Shown here: positions 43,697-53,355 of the stretch, piece after piece | Layout of the letters: each line of letters starts with the position of its first letter | How positions within the stretch are numbered: the stretch's first letter is position 1 | DNA from: Pseudomonas sp. Choline-02u-1 | GTDB lineage: Bacteria > Pseudomonadota > Gammaproteobacteria > Pseudomonadales > Pseudomonadaceae | NCBI RefSeq assembly: GCF_002836515.1 | Contig: NZ_PJBC01000014.1 | Location: 1 to 55,823 of the forward strand | Direction of reading: 5' to 3' | DNA: 55,823 nucleotides | Position numbers and translations under genes: made by a program | Notes under the pieces: generated by a model | Seen by the model: the letters and a program-made list of their open reading frames with translations, nothing else | Database searches by the model: none | What the model was told of the DNA's origin: nothing

Positions 43697-43832
43697 GTCT
43701 GCGCAAATGAATCGGGCCAGCCTACAGACTCAAATGGGGTGGAACTCTGTAAATCACAATGAGTCAGGTTAAATATGCCCGGGATGTCCGGATGCTAGAA
43801 ACGATTGGTCTAAGGTTGCGGTTGAGACGAGA

Positions 43833-43860
43833 CGGCATTTCTGTTTGAGTAGAGATGCCG
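43833..43860 (+). other. Hairpin upstream of the PA1571-like gene
   Basis: CGGCATTTCT (43833-43842), an 8-nt loop, and AGAGATGCCG (43851-43860), pairing along 10 bp with one G-U wobble. No T-tract follows, so it is not a standard terminator. It lies 86 bp before the small gene. Confidence 0.35.
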
Positions 43861-43945
43861 CTCGCCGACAGATCGCAGGGAGTTGTCACAGCCTGGTCAC
43901 GTGGCGGTTTTAACTTAGGCACACAACCTGATGAGGAGACAGGCC

Positions 43946-44125
43946 ATGTCCTTGCAACACAGCAGCGAAGACAAGATTGAAGTGATCCGCACCCAACCCG
44001 ACCAGTCTCTGGGTTGCTCGATTATCGATGAGCAGGGCCGCGAAGTACCAATCACTGAAGACATGATCCAGGACGCCTGCCGCGAACTGGAGAAGCGATT
44101 GGTCAAGCCTGCCGAACAAGAGTGA
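43946..44125 (+). CDS. PA1571-family small conserved protein
   Basis: A 59-residue soluble acidic protein, MSLQHSSEDKIEVIRTQPDQ then SLGCSIIDEQGREVPITEDM. The ATG at 43946 has GAGGAGAC 7 bp upstream, better than the frame start at 43931. It has one Cys. The shape (a short beta hairpin followed by an amphipathic helix AGACRELEKRL-like) and the start match the Pseudomonas PA1571 family as I recall it. The function is unknown. An intrinsic terminator follows directly, so it is probably a single-gene transcript and may be highly expressed. Confidence 0.78.
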   Translation: MSLQHSSEDKIEVIRTQPDQSLGCSIIDEQGREVPITEDMIQDACRELEKRLVKPAEQE

Positions 44126-44144
44126 TGTAGCCAACGTCTTCCCG

Positions 44145-44171
44145 ACCCGACCCTGATTGGCCGGGTTTTTT
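44145..44171 (+). terminator. Terminator of the PA1571-like gene
   Basis: ACCCG (44145-44149) and CGGGT (44162-44166) with a 12-nt loop, followed by a T-tract. Confidence 0.7.
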
Positions 44172-44196
44172 CTGCGCCTGATTTAGCTGCGAATCG

Positions 44197-44285
44197 TGTA
44201 GGAGCTGCCGAAGGCTGCGATCTTTTGATCTTCAATAAGCAAGATCAAAAGATCGCAGCCTCGTTTCACTCGACAGCTCCTACAG
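44197..44285. repeat. REP doublet, type C
   Basis: The left arm starts TGTAGGAGCTGCCGAAGGCT and continues GCGATCTTTTGATCTT. The right arm is the inverse up to ATCGCAGCC, then about 12 unmatched bases, then ACAGCTCCTACA. It is the most complete type C copy here, between the small gene and pdxB. Confidence 0.88.
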
Positions 44286-44295
44286 GCCAATGCGG

Positions 44296-45441
44296 TTATG
44301 GGACCGGGGTTGCGCCGAGCGCCGCCACAATCTGGCGCAACACAGGCGCATCCCCTTCAATCCGCACCTTCAGCCCTTCGATCTCGCGTCGTACCGGGTA
44401 CTGCTTGCGCAATTGGTCAAATGCCTCACGCTGCTCAGCGACATTTCCTACCAGACTGCGGCGAAAATCCGCGTCGTCGCGGCGCGGGTCATACACGCCC
44501 CGACACAACATCGCCAGCGCCCACGCCGGATCACTGTCGCCATGCAAGGAAACTTCCGACAACCACGGCGCTGGCAACAGATCACTCAGCTGGATAATCG
44601 CAGGCTGGCCGCTGAAAGCGCAGTAGGCCTGGTAGATCTGCGCGGTTCCGCGTTGCTTGCCGTCAAGGCTGTAACCGGCAATATGCGGTGTCGCCAACAC
44701 ACAGAGTTCGGCCAGCGCAGGATCAACTTCCGGCTCCTTTTCCCAGACGTCGAGCACTGCCTGCAGGTCTTCACGCTCCAGCAGCACTTCAAGCAGCGCA
44801 ACGTTATCGACCACAGGGCCGCGCGCCGCATTGATCAGCCACGCACCTTGCTTGAGTTGCTGCAGACGCTGCCGATCAAACAGATGCCAGGTCGCATCGT
44901 CGCCGTTACGGGTCAAAGGTGTATGCAGACTTATCACGTCGCACTGCTCGAGGATCTGCTCGAGGCTGACATGATCGCCGCCGTCGGCAGCCTGACGCGG
45001 CGGATCGCAAACCTTTACGTTCCAGCCCAAACCTTTCAAGACCTTGATCAGGCGACCACCGACTTCACCGGCGCCGACAACGCCGTAGGTACGCTGAGTC
45101 AAATCAACGCCTTCGATTTCGGCCAGTGTCATCAAACTGCCCAGTACGTAGTCGACCACGCCACGAGCATTACACCCCGGCGCGCTCGACCAGCCAATCC
45201 CGGCCTCTTTGAAGTAATCGAGATCCAAATGGTCGGTGCCGATGGTGCAGGTACCGACAAAGCGCACCTTGCTGCCCTCAAGCAGCGCACGGTCAACGCG
45301 GGTCACCGAACGCACCAGCAACACATCGGCGTGCTCGACCGTGGCACGGTCAATGGAGCGGCCCGACACACGGCGGATTTCACCGAAACCGGCAAAATAA
45401 GCATCGAGCAGCGGGATATTTTCGTCGGCAACAATCAGCAT
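44296..45441 (-). CDS. pdxB: Erythronate-4-phosphate dehydrogenase
   Basis: PdxB oxidises 4-phosphoerythronate in the deoxyxylulose-5-phosphate-dependent route to pyridoxal phosphate. The 381-residue protein is a D-2-hydroxyacid dehydrogenase: the NAD motif is [11 protein letters not shown] (120-130) and the catalytic triad is Arg207 (NAARGP), Glu236 (VWEKEP) and His253 (TPHIAG). The C-terminal dimerisation domain specific to PdxB is present. It starts with ATG at 45441 and is divergent from pmpM. The 118-bp gap carries a possible pmpM promoter. Confidence 0.96.
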   Translation of the reverse strand: MLIVADENIPLLDAYFAGFGEIRRVSGRSIDRATVEHADVLLVRSVTRVDRALLEGSKVRFVGTCTIGTDHLDLDYFKEAGIGWSSAPGCNARGVVDYVLGSLMTLAEIEGVDLTQRTYGVVGAGEVGGRLIKVLKGLGWNVKVCDPPRQAADGGDHVSLEQILEQCDVISLHTPLTRNGDDATWHLFDRQRLQQLKQGAWLINAARGPVVDNVALLEVLLEREDLQAVLDVWEKEPEVDPALAELCVLATPHIAGYSLDGKQRGTAQIYQAYCAFSGQPAIIQLSDLLPAPWLSEVSLHGDSDPAWALAMLCRGVYDPRRDDADFRRSLVGNVAEQREAFDQLRKQYPVRREIEGLKVRIEGDAPVLRQIVAALGATPVP

Positions 45442-45601
45442 GGCGGGCTCCTTGGGCGGATCGGCAGTTTAGGTGCAGACGCGCCGATCAGCCAGCAGGG
45501 TTTGCGCTTACAAATACGCAACAGAGGATTTTTCCTGACCGAGGCGTCAGCGGCGTAGAATGCGCCGCTCTGCGCATCAATACTTTCTGGACGCTTCGCC
45601 T

Positions 45602-47011
45602 GTGAACTCTGTAACTGACCAACCCGTCGCCGTCTCCCTGTCCCGCCCTGCGCGGATTCGCCTGGAGTTGAAAAACCTGCTCGCCCTGGCGCTGCCGATC
45701 ATCATCGCGCAACTGGCGACCACGGCCATGGGCTTCGTCGATGCGGTGATGGCGGGACGCGTAGGGCCCAAGGATCTGGCGGCGGTAGCATTGGGCAACT
45801 CGATCTGGGTCCCGGTGTTTCTGTTGATGACCGGCACCTTGCTGGCCACCACGCCGAAGGTCGCGCAACGCTTCGGCGCTGGCAAGCACAGCGAGATCGG
45901 TCCGATCGTGCGTCAGGCGCTATGGCTAGCGTTGGTGGTGGGGTTGATCGCCACTGCGATGCTGGTCGCCGCCGAACCGGTTTTGCACCTGATGAAGGTC
46001 GATGCCGAACTGATCGACCCGAGCATGCAGTACTTGCACGGCATCGCCAGCGGTCTGCCGGCAGTGGCCATTTATCACGTGCTGCGTTGCACCAGTGACG
46101 GCATCGGCCGCACGCGCCCGGCCATGGTGCTGGGCCTGTGCGGGCTGGCACTGAACATTCCGCTGAATTACATCTTCATCTATGGCCACTTCGGCGTGCC
46201 GGCCATGGGTGGCGTCGGCTGCGGCTGGGCCACGGCGATCGTGATGTGGGTGATGGCGCTGGGCCTGGCCGGCTACGAACGCTGGGCGCCGGCCTACCGC
46301 TCAAGCGAACTGTTCAGCCGTTTCGACTGGCCGCAGTGGGCGGTGATCAAACGTCTGCTATCGATTGGTTTGCCGATCGGCATCGCGGTGTTTGCCGAGT
46401 CGAGCATCTTCGCCGTGATCGCCCTGCTGATCGGCAGCCTCGGCGCGACGGTGGTGGCCGGGCACCAGATCGCGCTGAACGTCAGCTCGCTGGTGTTCAT
46501 GATTCCCTATTCGCTGGGCATGGCGGTCACCGTGCGTGTCGGCCAGGCGCTGGGCCGTGAGGAACCGCGTGAGGCACGTTTTGCCGCTGGAGTCGGCATG
46601 GGCACCGCACTGGCCTACGCCTGCCTGTCGGCGAGCCTGATGCTTTTGCTGCGCGAGCCGATTGCATCGATCTACACCGCTGATCCGACGGTGATTCATA
46701 TTGCGGCGATGCTGATTGTCTATTCGGCACTGTTCCAGTTTTCCGATGCGATCCAGGTGACCGCCGCCGGCGCGTTACGTGGCTACCAGGACACTCGCGT
46801 GACGATGATCCTGACCCTGTTCGCTTATTGGGGGATCGGTTTGCCGGTAGGTTATGCGCTGGGGCTGACCGACTGGCTCGGCGAGTCACGTGGCCCGAGC
46901 GGGCTGTGGCAGGGTTTGATTGTCGGCTTGAGTTGCGCGGCGCTGATGCTGTCGATTCGTCTGACACGCAGCGCGCGCAAGCGGATCCGGATCAGTCGCT
47001 CGCTCGGCTGA
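45602..47011 (+). CDS. pmpM: MATE-family multidrug efflux pump
   Basis: A 469-residue inner-membrane protein with 12 TM segments in two six-helix halves. The N-terminal LALPIIIAQLATTAMGFVDAVMAGRVG and the internal repeat VGLPIGIAVFAESSIFAVIALLIG are typical of the NorM/PmpM group, which exports fluoroquinolones and cationic drugs using H+ or Na+. The similarity to P. aeruginosa PmpM (PA1361) is strong throughout. The start is GTG at 45602 (VNSVTDQ), with GGACG about 9 bp upstream; the frame from 45560 adds an unlikely leader. A possible promoter is TTCCTG-N18-TAGAAT ending at 45561. A bidirectional terminator follows. Confidence 0.92.
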   Translation: MNSVTDQPVAVSLSRPARIRLELKNLLALALPIIIAQLATTAMGFVDAVMAGRVGPKDLAAVALGNSIWVPVFLLMTGTLLATTPKVAQRFGAGKHSEIGPIVRQALWLALVVGLIATAMLVAAEPVLHLMKVDAELIDPSMQYLHGIASGLPAVAIYHVLRCTSDGIGRTRPAMVLGLCGLALNIPLNYIFIYGHFGVPAMGGVGCGWATAIVMWVMALGLAGYERWAPAYRSSELFSRFDWPQWAVIKRLLSIGLPIGIAVFAESSIFAVIALLIGSLGATVVAGHQIALNVSSLVFMIPYSLGMAVTVRVGQALGREEPREARFAAGVGMGTALAYACLSASLMLLLREPIASIYTADPTVIHIAAMLIVYSALFQFSDAIQVTAAGALRGYQDTRVTMILTLFAYWGIGLPVGYALGLTDWLGESRGPSGLWQGLIVGLSCAALMLSIRLTRSARKRIRISRSLG

Positions 47012-47020
47012 TCACCCATA

Positions 47021-47052
47021 AAAAAAGACCTGCATTTGCAGGTCTTTTTTTT
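47021..47052. terminator. Bidirectional terminator between pmpM and tusA
   Basis: GACCTGCA / TGCAGGTC with a short loop, A6 on the left and T8 on the right, between convergent genes. Confidence 0.92.
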
Positions 47053-47060
47053 GCCCAGAG

Positions 47061-47309
47061 TCAGGGTTTCTTGCGAATCCAGTACAGATAAGTACCCGCT
47101 TCTTCATGCTGGCTGACCAACTCATGGTCGAGGAACACGCAAAACTTGGGGATGTCACGTTTGGTCGAAGGATCGGTAGCGATCACCTTCAAGAGGCCGC
47201 CGGGCACCAGGTCGCGGATGTGCTGATGCAACATCATCACCGGTTCCGGGCAATTGAGGCCGGTGGCGTCGAGGGTGCCGTCGACCGGAGAATCGATCAT
47301 TTCACTCAT
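47061..47309 (-). CDS. tusA: Sulfur carrier protein TusA
   Basis: An 82-residue TusA/SirA-family protein. It receives sulfur from a cysteine desulfurase on Cys20 ([15 protein letters not shown], the hallmark CPxP) and passes it on for tRNA 2-thiouridine synthesis and other uses. The C-terminal [14 protein letters not shown] and ending [20 protein letters not shown] are as in the family. It starts with ATG at 47309 and ends next to the bidirectional terminator. rlmM lies upstream on the same strand, 65 bp away. Confidence 0.94.
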   Translation of the reverse strand: MSEMIDSPVDGTLDATGLNCPEPVMMLHQHIRDLVPGGLLKVIATDPSTKRDIPKFCVFLDHELVSQHEEAGTYLYWIRKKP

Positions 47310-47374
47310 GGTTCACTCCAGAAACTGGCCGGCATTGTCGCGCATTGCCCGGGATCTCGTCCAACCTCTATGGG

Positions 47375-48448
47375 TCAGCGAGACTTGGGCTTTTTGCTGT
47401 CATGCCGGCGCAGGTGGCAGGTCACTTCCTCACGATCGTGATACAGCTGCTTGCAGCCAATATCTACCTTGATTCCCCGCGCCTTGAAACCATCGGCAAT
47501 GCGTTCCAGCAGCCGCTTTACTTCGGCATAACGCTGCTTCATCGGCAGCTTCAGGTTGACCACTGCTTCGCGGCAATGTCCCTCGCCAATCCATTCTTCC
47601 AGCATCGCCGCGTTGCGCGCCGGTTTCTCGACGATATCGCAAACCATCCAGTCAACCGGCTGCTTGGGCTTGAAGGTGAACCCGTCCGCCATCAAATGCT
47701 GAACCAGGCCGGTGTCCATCAGGCTTTCAGCCATCGGGCCGTTGTCGATGGCGGTGACCAGCATGCCGCGGTTAACCAGTTGCCAGGTCCAGCCGCCCGG
47801 CGCCGCACCGAGGTCGACGCCGGTCATGTCGCTGTGCAGACGGTCGTCCCACTGATCACGCGGAATGAAGTGGTGCCACGCCTCTTCCAGCTTCAGGGTC
47901 GAACGGCTTGGCGCTTCGCGGGGAAACTTCAGGCGCGGAATGCCCATCGGCCACATGGCCGAATTGCCGGCATCAGCCATGCCGAGGAACACCTCACGAC
48001 CACTTTTAAAGGTCAGCAACAAACGCGGCTTGCTGGCGTCCTCCACCAGTTTGCCGGCGGCGGTCAGCGCCTTGCGCAGCGGGCCCTCGAATTTTTTGCA
48101 GAAGTTCGACAGTTCCTTGCCGTCATTGGTATCGACCACTTCCAGCCACAGGCTGCCGCACACCCGGAAATCGGCCATGTGCGCCAGGATCACGCTGATC
48201 CGATCGTTTTCTGGCAGATCGATGAAAAAACCACGCGCCCACTGGCGCGGGAAGATCAGCTCAGCGAAACGCTGACCGCGCATCAGGCGTTCAGCGCCAT
48301 CGGCTTCGGTGCAGACAAACTCGGCGCAGGCCGCGGCCGTTTTGGCTTTGGCGTAACCGGCGACATTGAGACGGGCGGCGAGGTCGGAAATCTCCGAACA
48401 GACTTCGCCTTCGAAGCCGGGCCGGCAATGCATGAATAGGGTGTTCAT
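47375..48448 (-). CDS. rlmM: 23S rRNA 2'-O-methyltransferase RlmM
   Basis: RlmM methylates the ribose of C2498 in 23S rRNA with S-adenosylmethionine. The 357 residues contain an N-terminal THUMP-like domain (about 1-170) and a Rossmann methyltransferase with motif I GVDLGAAPGGWTWQLV and the catalytic lysines near the KPKQPVDWMVCDIVEKPARN region. It has the expected family length. The ATG at 48448 is preceded by AGGAG; a perfect 11-bp hairpin stands right before that Shine-Dalgarno sequence (48461-48486). It is divergent from acnA and followed by tusA. Confidence 0.95.
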   Translation of the reverse strand: MNTLFMHCRPGFEGEVCSEISDLAARLNVAGYAKAKTAAACAEFVCTEADGAERLMRGQRFAELIFPRQWARGFFIDLPENDRISVILAHMADFRVCGSLWLEVVDTNDGKELSNFCKKFEGPLRKALTAAGKLVEDASKPRLLLTFKSGREVFLGMADAGNSAMWPMGIPRLKFPREAPSRSTLKLEEAWHHFIPRDQWDDRLHSDMTGVDLGAAPGGWTWQLVNRGMLVTAIDNGPMAESLMDTGLVQHLMADGFTFKPKQPVDWMVCDIVEKPARNAAMLEEWIGEGHCREAVVNLKLPMKQRYAEVKRLLERIADGFKARGIKVDIGCKQLYHDREEVTCHLRRHDSKKPKSR

Positions 48449-48460
48449 TCTTACTCCTGG

Positions 48461-48486
48461 GCAGCGGCCGATGATTCGGCCGCTGC
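48461..48486 (-). promoter_or_regulatory. Perfect 11-bp hairpin before the rlmM ribosome-binding site
   Basis: GCAGCGGCCGA (48461-48471), a 4-nt loop, TCGGCCGCTGC (48476-48486). It ends a few bases before the AGGAG of rlmM. There is no T-tract. It could shape translation or mRNA stability, but this is inference. Confidence 0.5.
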
Positions 48487-48634
48487 GCGATGCTCAAGCC
48501 TTGCGTTGCCGCAATGCCTGTCACGAAAACCGGCGCATGATAGCCGAAGTCGGAACCTTGGTTCCGCTCATAGAGTCCAGTTATTAGCCAGCTACTCAAA
48601 ACAGGGCTAGGTTTAATGCTCTGCCCGTCCCCTC

Positions 48635-48654
48635 AGTCCGTAGCCGTGCGGACT
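48635..48654 (+). promoter_or_regulatory. Short hairpin before the acnA ribosome-binding site
   Basis: AGTCCG-TAGCCGTG-CGGACT: a 6-bp stem with an 8-nt loop that ends 3 bp before AAGGAG and 16 bp before the acnA ATG at 48671. Its role is unknown. Confidence 0.35.
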
Positions 48655-48670
48655 CAAAGGAGTGATCGTA

Positions 48671-51412
48671 ATGCCGTCCCTCGATAGTCTGAAGTCACTG
48701 AAAACCCTACAAATTGACGCCACGACCTACCACTATTTCAGCCTGCCGGAAGCCGCCAAAAGCCTGGGCGACCTCGACAAGCTGCCGATGTCGTTGAAGG
48801 TTCTGCTGGAAAACCTGCTGCGCTGGGAAGACGAAAAAACCGTCACCGGCGCCGACCTCAAGGCCATCGCCGCGTGGCTCAAGGAGCGCCGCTCCGATCG
48901 GGAAATCCAGTACCGCCCGGCCCGTGTATTGATGCAGGATTTCACCGGCGTCCCCGCCGTGGTCGACCTGGCGGCGATGCGCGCCGCTGTGGCCAAGGCC
49001 GGCGGCGATCCGCAACGGATCAATCCATTGTCGCCGGTGGATCTGGTGATCGACCACTCAGTAATGGTCGACAAGTTCGCCAGCGCCAGTGCGTTCGAGC
49101 AGAACGTCGACATCGAAATGCAACGCAACGGCGAGCGCTACGCCTTTCTGCGCTGGGGCCAGAGCGCATTCGATAACTTCAGCGTGGTACCGCCGGGGAC
49201 CGGCATCTGCCACCAGGTCAACCTCGAATACCTCGGCCGCACCGTGTGGACCAAAGACGAAGATGGCCGCACTTACGCATTTCCCGACACGCTGGTCGGC
49301 ACGGACTCCCACACCACCATGATCAACGGACTCGGCGTACTTGGCTGGGGCGTTGGCGGGATCGAAGCGGAAGCCGCCATGCTCGGGCAACCGGTGTCGA
49401 TGCTGATTCCCGAAGTGATCGGCTTCAAACTCACCGGCAAACTCAAGGAAGGTATCACCGCGACCGATCTGGTGCTGACCGTGACGCAGATGCTGCGCAA
49501 GAAAGGCGTGGTCGGTAAATTCGTCGAGTTCTATGGCGACGGCCTCGCCGACTTGCCACTGGCCGACCGCGCAACCATCGCCAACATGGCTCCGGAGTAC
49601 GGCGCGACGTGCGGCTTCTTTCCGGTCGACGATGTCACGCTCGAATATTTGCGCCTGTCGGGCCGGCCGCCGGAAGTGGTGAAGCTGGTCGAGGCATACA
49701 CCAAAGCTCAAGGCCTGTGGCGGCTGCCGGGTCAGGAGCCGGTGTTCACCGACAGCCTGGCGCTGGACATGGGCAGCGTCGAAGCGAGTCTGGCCGGGCC
49801 GAAACGCCCGCAGGATCGCGTTTCGCTGCCGAATGTCGCGCAGGCCTTCAGTGATTTCATCGACCTGCAATTCAAACCCACCAGCAAGGAAGAAGGACGC
49901 CTGGAAAGCGAGGGCGGTGGCGGCGTGGCGGTGGGCAACGCCGATCTGATAGGCGAAGCTGACTACGAATACGAGGGCAAGACGTATCGCCTGAAAAACG
50001 GTGCCGTGGTTATCGCCGCGATTACTTCCTGCACCAACACTTCCAACCCGAGCGTGATGATGGCGGCCGGGTTGCTGGCGAAGAAAGCCGTCGAGAAAGG
50101 CCTGACGCGCAAGCCGTGGGTAAAAAGCTCACTAGCCCCTGGTTCGAAAGTCGTCACTGATTACTACAAGGCTGCCGGGCTGACGCAGTACCTTGATCAA
50201 CTCGGTTTTTCACTGGTCGGCTATGGCTGCACCACCTGCATCGGCAACTCCGGGCCACTGCCGGAGCCGATCGAGAAAGCCATTCAGAAAGCCGATCTGA
50301 CCGTCGCTTCGGTCTTGTCCGGCAACCGCAACTTCGAAGGCCGCGTACATCCGCTGGTGAAGACCAACTGGCTGGCCTCACCTCCGCTGGTCGTCGCCTA
50401 CGCATTGGCCGGTAGCGTGCGCACCGATATCAGCAGCGAACCGCTGGGCGAAGACCAACAGGGCAATCCGGTATATCTGCGCGACATCTGGCCAAGTAGC
50501 CGGGAAATCGCCGAGGCGGTGGCTCAGGTCAATACGACGATGTTCCACAAGGAATACGCCGAAGTGTTCGCCGGTGATGAGCAATGGCAAGCCATCGAAG
50601 TCCCGCAAGCGGCGACTTACGTTTGGCAGGACGATTCGACCTACATCCAGCATCCGCCTTTCTTCGACGACATTTCCGGTCCTCTGCCGGAGGTAAAAGA
50701 CGTCAAGGGCGCGCGGGTCTTGGCTTTGCTGGGTGATTCGGTAACCACAGACCACATCTCCCCCGCCGGCAACATCAAGGTCGACAGCCCTGCGGGGCGT
50801 TATCTGCAGGAAAAAGGCGTCGAGCCACGCGACTTCAACTCTTATGGTTCCCGTCGCGGCAATCATGAGGTGATGATGCGGGGCACGTTTGCCAACATCC
50901 GTATTCGTAACGAGATGCTCGGGGGCGAGGAAGGCGGGAATACCTTTTACATTCCCACCGGGGAGAAAATGGCGATCTATGACGCTGCGATGAAATATCA
51001 GGCTGCGGGCACGCCGCTGGTAGTGATTGCCGGTCAGGAGTATGGCACCGGGTCGAGCCGTGACTGGGCGGCGAAAGGCACCAATCTGCTGGGCGTCAAA
51101 GCTGTAATTGCGGAGAGCTTTGAGCGTATTCACCGCTCGAATCTGGTTGGCATGGGTGTGCTGCCATTGCAGTTCAAGCTTGATCAGAATCGCAAGAGCC
51201 TCAATCTGACCGGCAAAGAGACGTTCGAGATTCTGGGATTGACCGGCGTTGAGCTGAGGCCGCGGATGAACCTGGCTTTGGTGATCACTCGCGAGGACGG
51301 GCGTCAGGAGAAGATTGAAGTCTTGTGCCGGATTGATACGTTGAATGAGGTCGAGTACTTCAAATCCGGGGGGATTCTGCATTACGTATTGCGGCAGTTG
51401 ATTGCTTCGTAA
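48671..51412 (+). CDS. acnA: Aconitate hydratase AcnA
   Basis: Aconitase A of the TCA cycle, interconverting citrate and isocitrate via aconitate. The 913 residues match IRP1/AcnA-type enzymes. The three [4Fe-4S] ligands are Cys454 (SCTNTSNPS), Cys520 and Cys523 ([11 protein letters not shown]). [23 protein letters not shown] and the C-terminal swivel domain with [10 protein letters not shown] are present. The ATG at 48671 with GGAG 9 bp upstream is chosen; a GTG at 48662 is in frame. It stands alone, with terminator and REP-like DNA after it. A hairpin precedes the ribosome-binding site. Confidence 0.97.
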   Translation: MPSLDSLKSLKTLQIDATTYHYFSLPEAAKSLGDLDKLPMSLKVLLENLLRWEDEKTVTGADLKAIAAWLKERRSDREIQYRPARVLMQDFTGVPAVVDLAAMRAAVAKAGGDPQRINPLSPVDLVIDHSVMVDKFASASAFEQNVDIEMQRNGERYAFLRWGQSAFDNFSVVPPGTGICHQVNLEYLGRTVWTKDEDGRTYAFPDTLVGTDSHTTMINGLGVLGWGVGGIEAEAAMLGQPVSMLIPEVIGFKLTGKLKEGITATDLVLTVTQMLRKKGVVGKFVEFYGDGLADLPLADRATIANMAPEYGATCGFFPVDDVTLEYLRLSGRPPEVVKLVEAYTKAQGLWRLPGQEPVFTDSLALDMGSVEASLAGPKRPQDRVSLPNVAQAFSDFIDLQFKPTSKEEGRLESEGGGGVAVGNADLIGEADYEYEGKTYRLKNGAVVIAAITSCTNTSNPSVMMAAGLLAKKAVEKGLTRKPWVKSSLAPGSKVVTDYYKAAGLTQYLDQLGFSLVGYGCTTCIGNSGPLPEPIEKAIQKADLTVASVLSGNRNFEGRVHPLVKTNWLASPPLVVAYALAGSVRTDISSEPLGEDQQGNPVYLRDIWPSSREIAEAVAQVNTTMFHKEYAEVFAGDEQWQAIEVPQAATYVWQDDSTYIQHPPFFDDISGPLPEVKDVKGARVLALLGDSVTTDHISPAGNIKVDSPAGRYLQEKGVEPRDFNSYGSRRGNHEVMMRGTFANIRIRNEMLGGEEGGNTFYIPTGEKMAIYDAAMKYQAAGTPLVVIAGQEYGTGSSRDWAAKGTNLLGVKAVIAESFERIHRSNLVGMGVLPLQFKLDQNRKSLNLTGKETFEILGLTGVELRPRMNLALVITREDGRQEKIEVLCRIDTLNEVEYFKSGGILHYVLRQLIAS

Positions 51413-51424
51413 CGGGTGACATTT

Positions 51425-51500
51425 GCAGCAGGCTGCGGTTTCTTTGACTTTGGCTTTAGAAGCAAAATCAAAAGATCGCAGCCTTCGGCGGCACCTGCAT
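51425..51500. repeat. Diverged REP doublet, type C
   Basis: GCAGGCTGCGGTTTCTTTGA on the left and AAAATCAAAAGATCGCAGCC then TTCGGCGGCACCTGCA on the right. The right arm is well conserved, the left is degraded. It lies between the acnA stop codon and its terminator. Confidence 0.65.
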
Positions 51501-51507
51501 ACAGACG

Positions 51508-51534
51508 AAAAAAAACCCGCCGAAGCGGGTTTTT
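51508..51534. terminator. acnA terminator
   Basis: ACCCGC-CGAA-GCGGGT (51515-51530) with A7 on the left and T5 on the right. It suits acnA on the plus strand and could also serve minus-strand transcription from 51728. Confidence 0.85.
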
Positions 51535-51727
51535 CCCAAGACCATTATCGACTCCCTGTCGGCAGCGATCCTTGCAAATGGTCGATCATCCATGATCCTG
51601 AAACACTCCCTGCGTCTCAGTTGATGTGTGTAGATTACCGAGTGGATCCAATCAGCAATAGTCGTAAAAGCTATCAACGCGTGTAAGACATTCGCCATAC
51701 AACCACTTCCGAAAACCCTTAGACCCT

Positions 51728-52216
51728 TCAGGCATTTCCGCTTTCACGGGCCTTCGCGCTTTCGGCGAGGAACTGTTCAAGCCTGCTCAATTGCTCCTCC
51801 CAACCACGACTGTCCATGTAATACGCCTCCTTCTGGCGGATGTCGGGAATGTGTGCAAAGCCCGATTCCGAAACCTTGAGCAACGTACCCTTTTCGAAGT
51901 CCTGCAATTCGAACTTGACCAGCGTGGTCGGCTCTTGCGAGTAATCGATCTTCGGATTGACTGCATACGGGTGCCAGCGGAAAGAAAACAACTGCTGCGG
52001 CTCGACGCGCTCGATCAGCACATTCCACAACACGTGTTCATAACCGGGGTACGTGACCTGGCCTTGCGTCCATTCACCTGCAATGAACCGCCGGCCCTCG
52101 AGCGCCACGCCAAACCACTGACCAAATGCCTCGGCATCGACCAATGCACGCCAAACGTGGGAACGCGACGCCTTGAGCGTGATTTTGCGTTCGAAACTGT
52201 TAGGTACTGGTTTCAT
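51728..52216 (-). CDS. SRPBCC / AHSA1-like domain protein
   Basis: A 162-residue START-like (Aha1 C-terminal) domain protein. The N-terminal FERKITLKASRSHVWRALVDAEAFGQWFGVAL is the classic opening of this fold (first strand, two helices with WxALxD and WFG), followed by strands LFSFRWHPYAV and TLVKFELQDFEKGTLLKVSESGF and a long C-terminal helix. Such proteins bind hydrophobic ligands in a deep cavity. Some in bacteria are paired with ArsR regulators, but none is seen here. No ligand or partner can be named. It starts with ATG at 52216 and faces away from the ADP-ribosylglycohydrolase gene (176 bp between starts). Confidence 0.85.
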   Translation of the reverse strand: MKPVPNSFERKITLKASRSHVWRALVDAEAFGQWFGVALEGRRFIAGEWTQGQVTYPGYEHVLWNVLIERVEPQQLFSFRWHPYAVNPKIDYSQEPTTLVKFELQDFEKGTLLKVSESGFAHIPDIRQKEAYYMDSRGWEEQLSRLEQFLAESAKARESGNA

Positions 52217-52392
52217 ACGTCACCTCCTGTTCTGAACACTAGGCTTGTATGACCACATGTCCAATGCGAAGTTGTATCGAAGCGCTGCAGCCACTGATTC
52301 GAGCGGACACATCCTGCCGTAGTTTCCGCTCTGTGATCAGCGTCGTCTGACCTGTTATCTTTCCCGCGAATTCGCAGAAACAAGGAAGAATC

Positions 52393-53307
52393 ATGCAGCC
52401 TTCTCTCGCCGATCGTTATCGCGGCGCCCTCCTCGGTTTGGCTTGCGGCGATGCGGTCGGCACAACAGTGGAGTTTCAACCGCGAGGATCATTCCAGCCG
52501 GTCAGTGATATGGTTGGCGGTGGTCCGTTCCAGCTCAAACCTGGGCAATGGACCGATGACACCTCAATGGCGCTGTGCCTGGCCGAGAGCCTGCTGAGCA
52601 AGAATGGGTTCGACGCGGCTGATCAGATGGGCCGCTATCTCAATTGGTGGAAATGGGGATACCTGAGCTCCACCGGTGAATGTTTCGACATCGGCATGAC
52701 CGTTAGCCGGGCGCTGCATCAGTACCAGCAAACTGGGGAGCCTTTTGCCGGCTCGACTGACCCGTTGACTGCCGGCAACGGATCGCTGATGCGACTGGCG
52801 CCCGTCGTGCTGTTCTATTTTCCCGACATTCGACAGATCCAGGCCTTTGCGGCCGACAGTTCGCGCACAACTCATGCCGCGCCGGAGGCAGTCGAGTGCT
52901 GCCAATTGCTGGCTGATCTGATCACAAGAGCGCTTGAAGGTGCGGACAAAACGCAGCTTCGCCGGTCGTCACTGTCAGAGCTTTCCCAGCCCAAGGTGGT
53001 TGCTATCGCGCGGGGTGAATACCTCGACAAAGGCGAGACTGAAATCAAAGGCAGCGGCTATAGCGTCCAATCACTGGAAGCCGCTTTGTGGTGCTTTCAT
53101 CACACGCATACGTACACCGACGCCGTACTCACAGCAGCCAATCTGGGTGACGATGCGGATACGACAGCGGCTATCGTGGGCCAATTGGCAGGAGCCTACT
53201 ACGGGGCTCGAGGAATTCCCGAACACTGGCTGGAGCGACTGCATGAAGTCGAGGAAATCACGGCCACGGCGGATCGCTTGCTTGAGGCGTCCCGCTTTCG
53301 TACATAA
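52393..53307 (+). CDS. ADP-ribosylglycohydrolase family protein (DraG/ARH-like)
   Basis: A 304-residue all-helical protein of the DraG/ARH family, which removes ADP-ribose from proteins or other acceptors with two metal ions. The metal-binding motifs are intact: Thr54-Asp55-Asp56 (QWTDDTSMAL), GNGSLMRLAP at 128-137, and Asp253-Asp254-Asp256-Thr257 (NLGDDADTTAA). The start RYRGALLGLACGDAVGTTVEF is typical. No ADP-ribosyltransferase gene (DraT or toxin) is nearby in the window, so the substrate is unknown. It starts with ATG at 52393 with AAGGAAG upstream. The next gene starts 48 bp downstream. Confidence 0.9.
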   Translation: MQPSLADRYRGALLGLACGDAVGTTVEFQPRGSFQPVSDMVGGGPFQLKPGQWTDDTSMALCLAESLLSKNGFDAADQMGRYLNWWKWGYLSSTGECFDIGMTVSRALHQYQQTGEPFAGSTDPLTAGNGSLMRLAPVVLFYFPDIRQIQAFAADSSRTTHAAPEAVECCQLLADLITRALEGADKTQLRRSSLSELSQPKVVAIARGEYLDKGETEIKGSGYSVQSLEAALWCFHHTHTYTDAVLTAANLGDDADTTAAIVGQLAGAYYGARGIPEHWLERLHEVEEITATADRLLEASRFRT

Positions 53308-53355
53308 CAATCGCTACACTGTGGTGCTCTTTACATTCGATACAGTGAGAACCTC

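Noticed and set aside
51468..51698. 76-residue minus-strand frame after acnA
   Set aside because: It reads through the acnA terminator and part of a REP; the protein is not recognisable.
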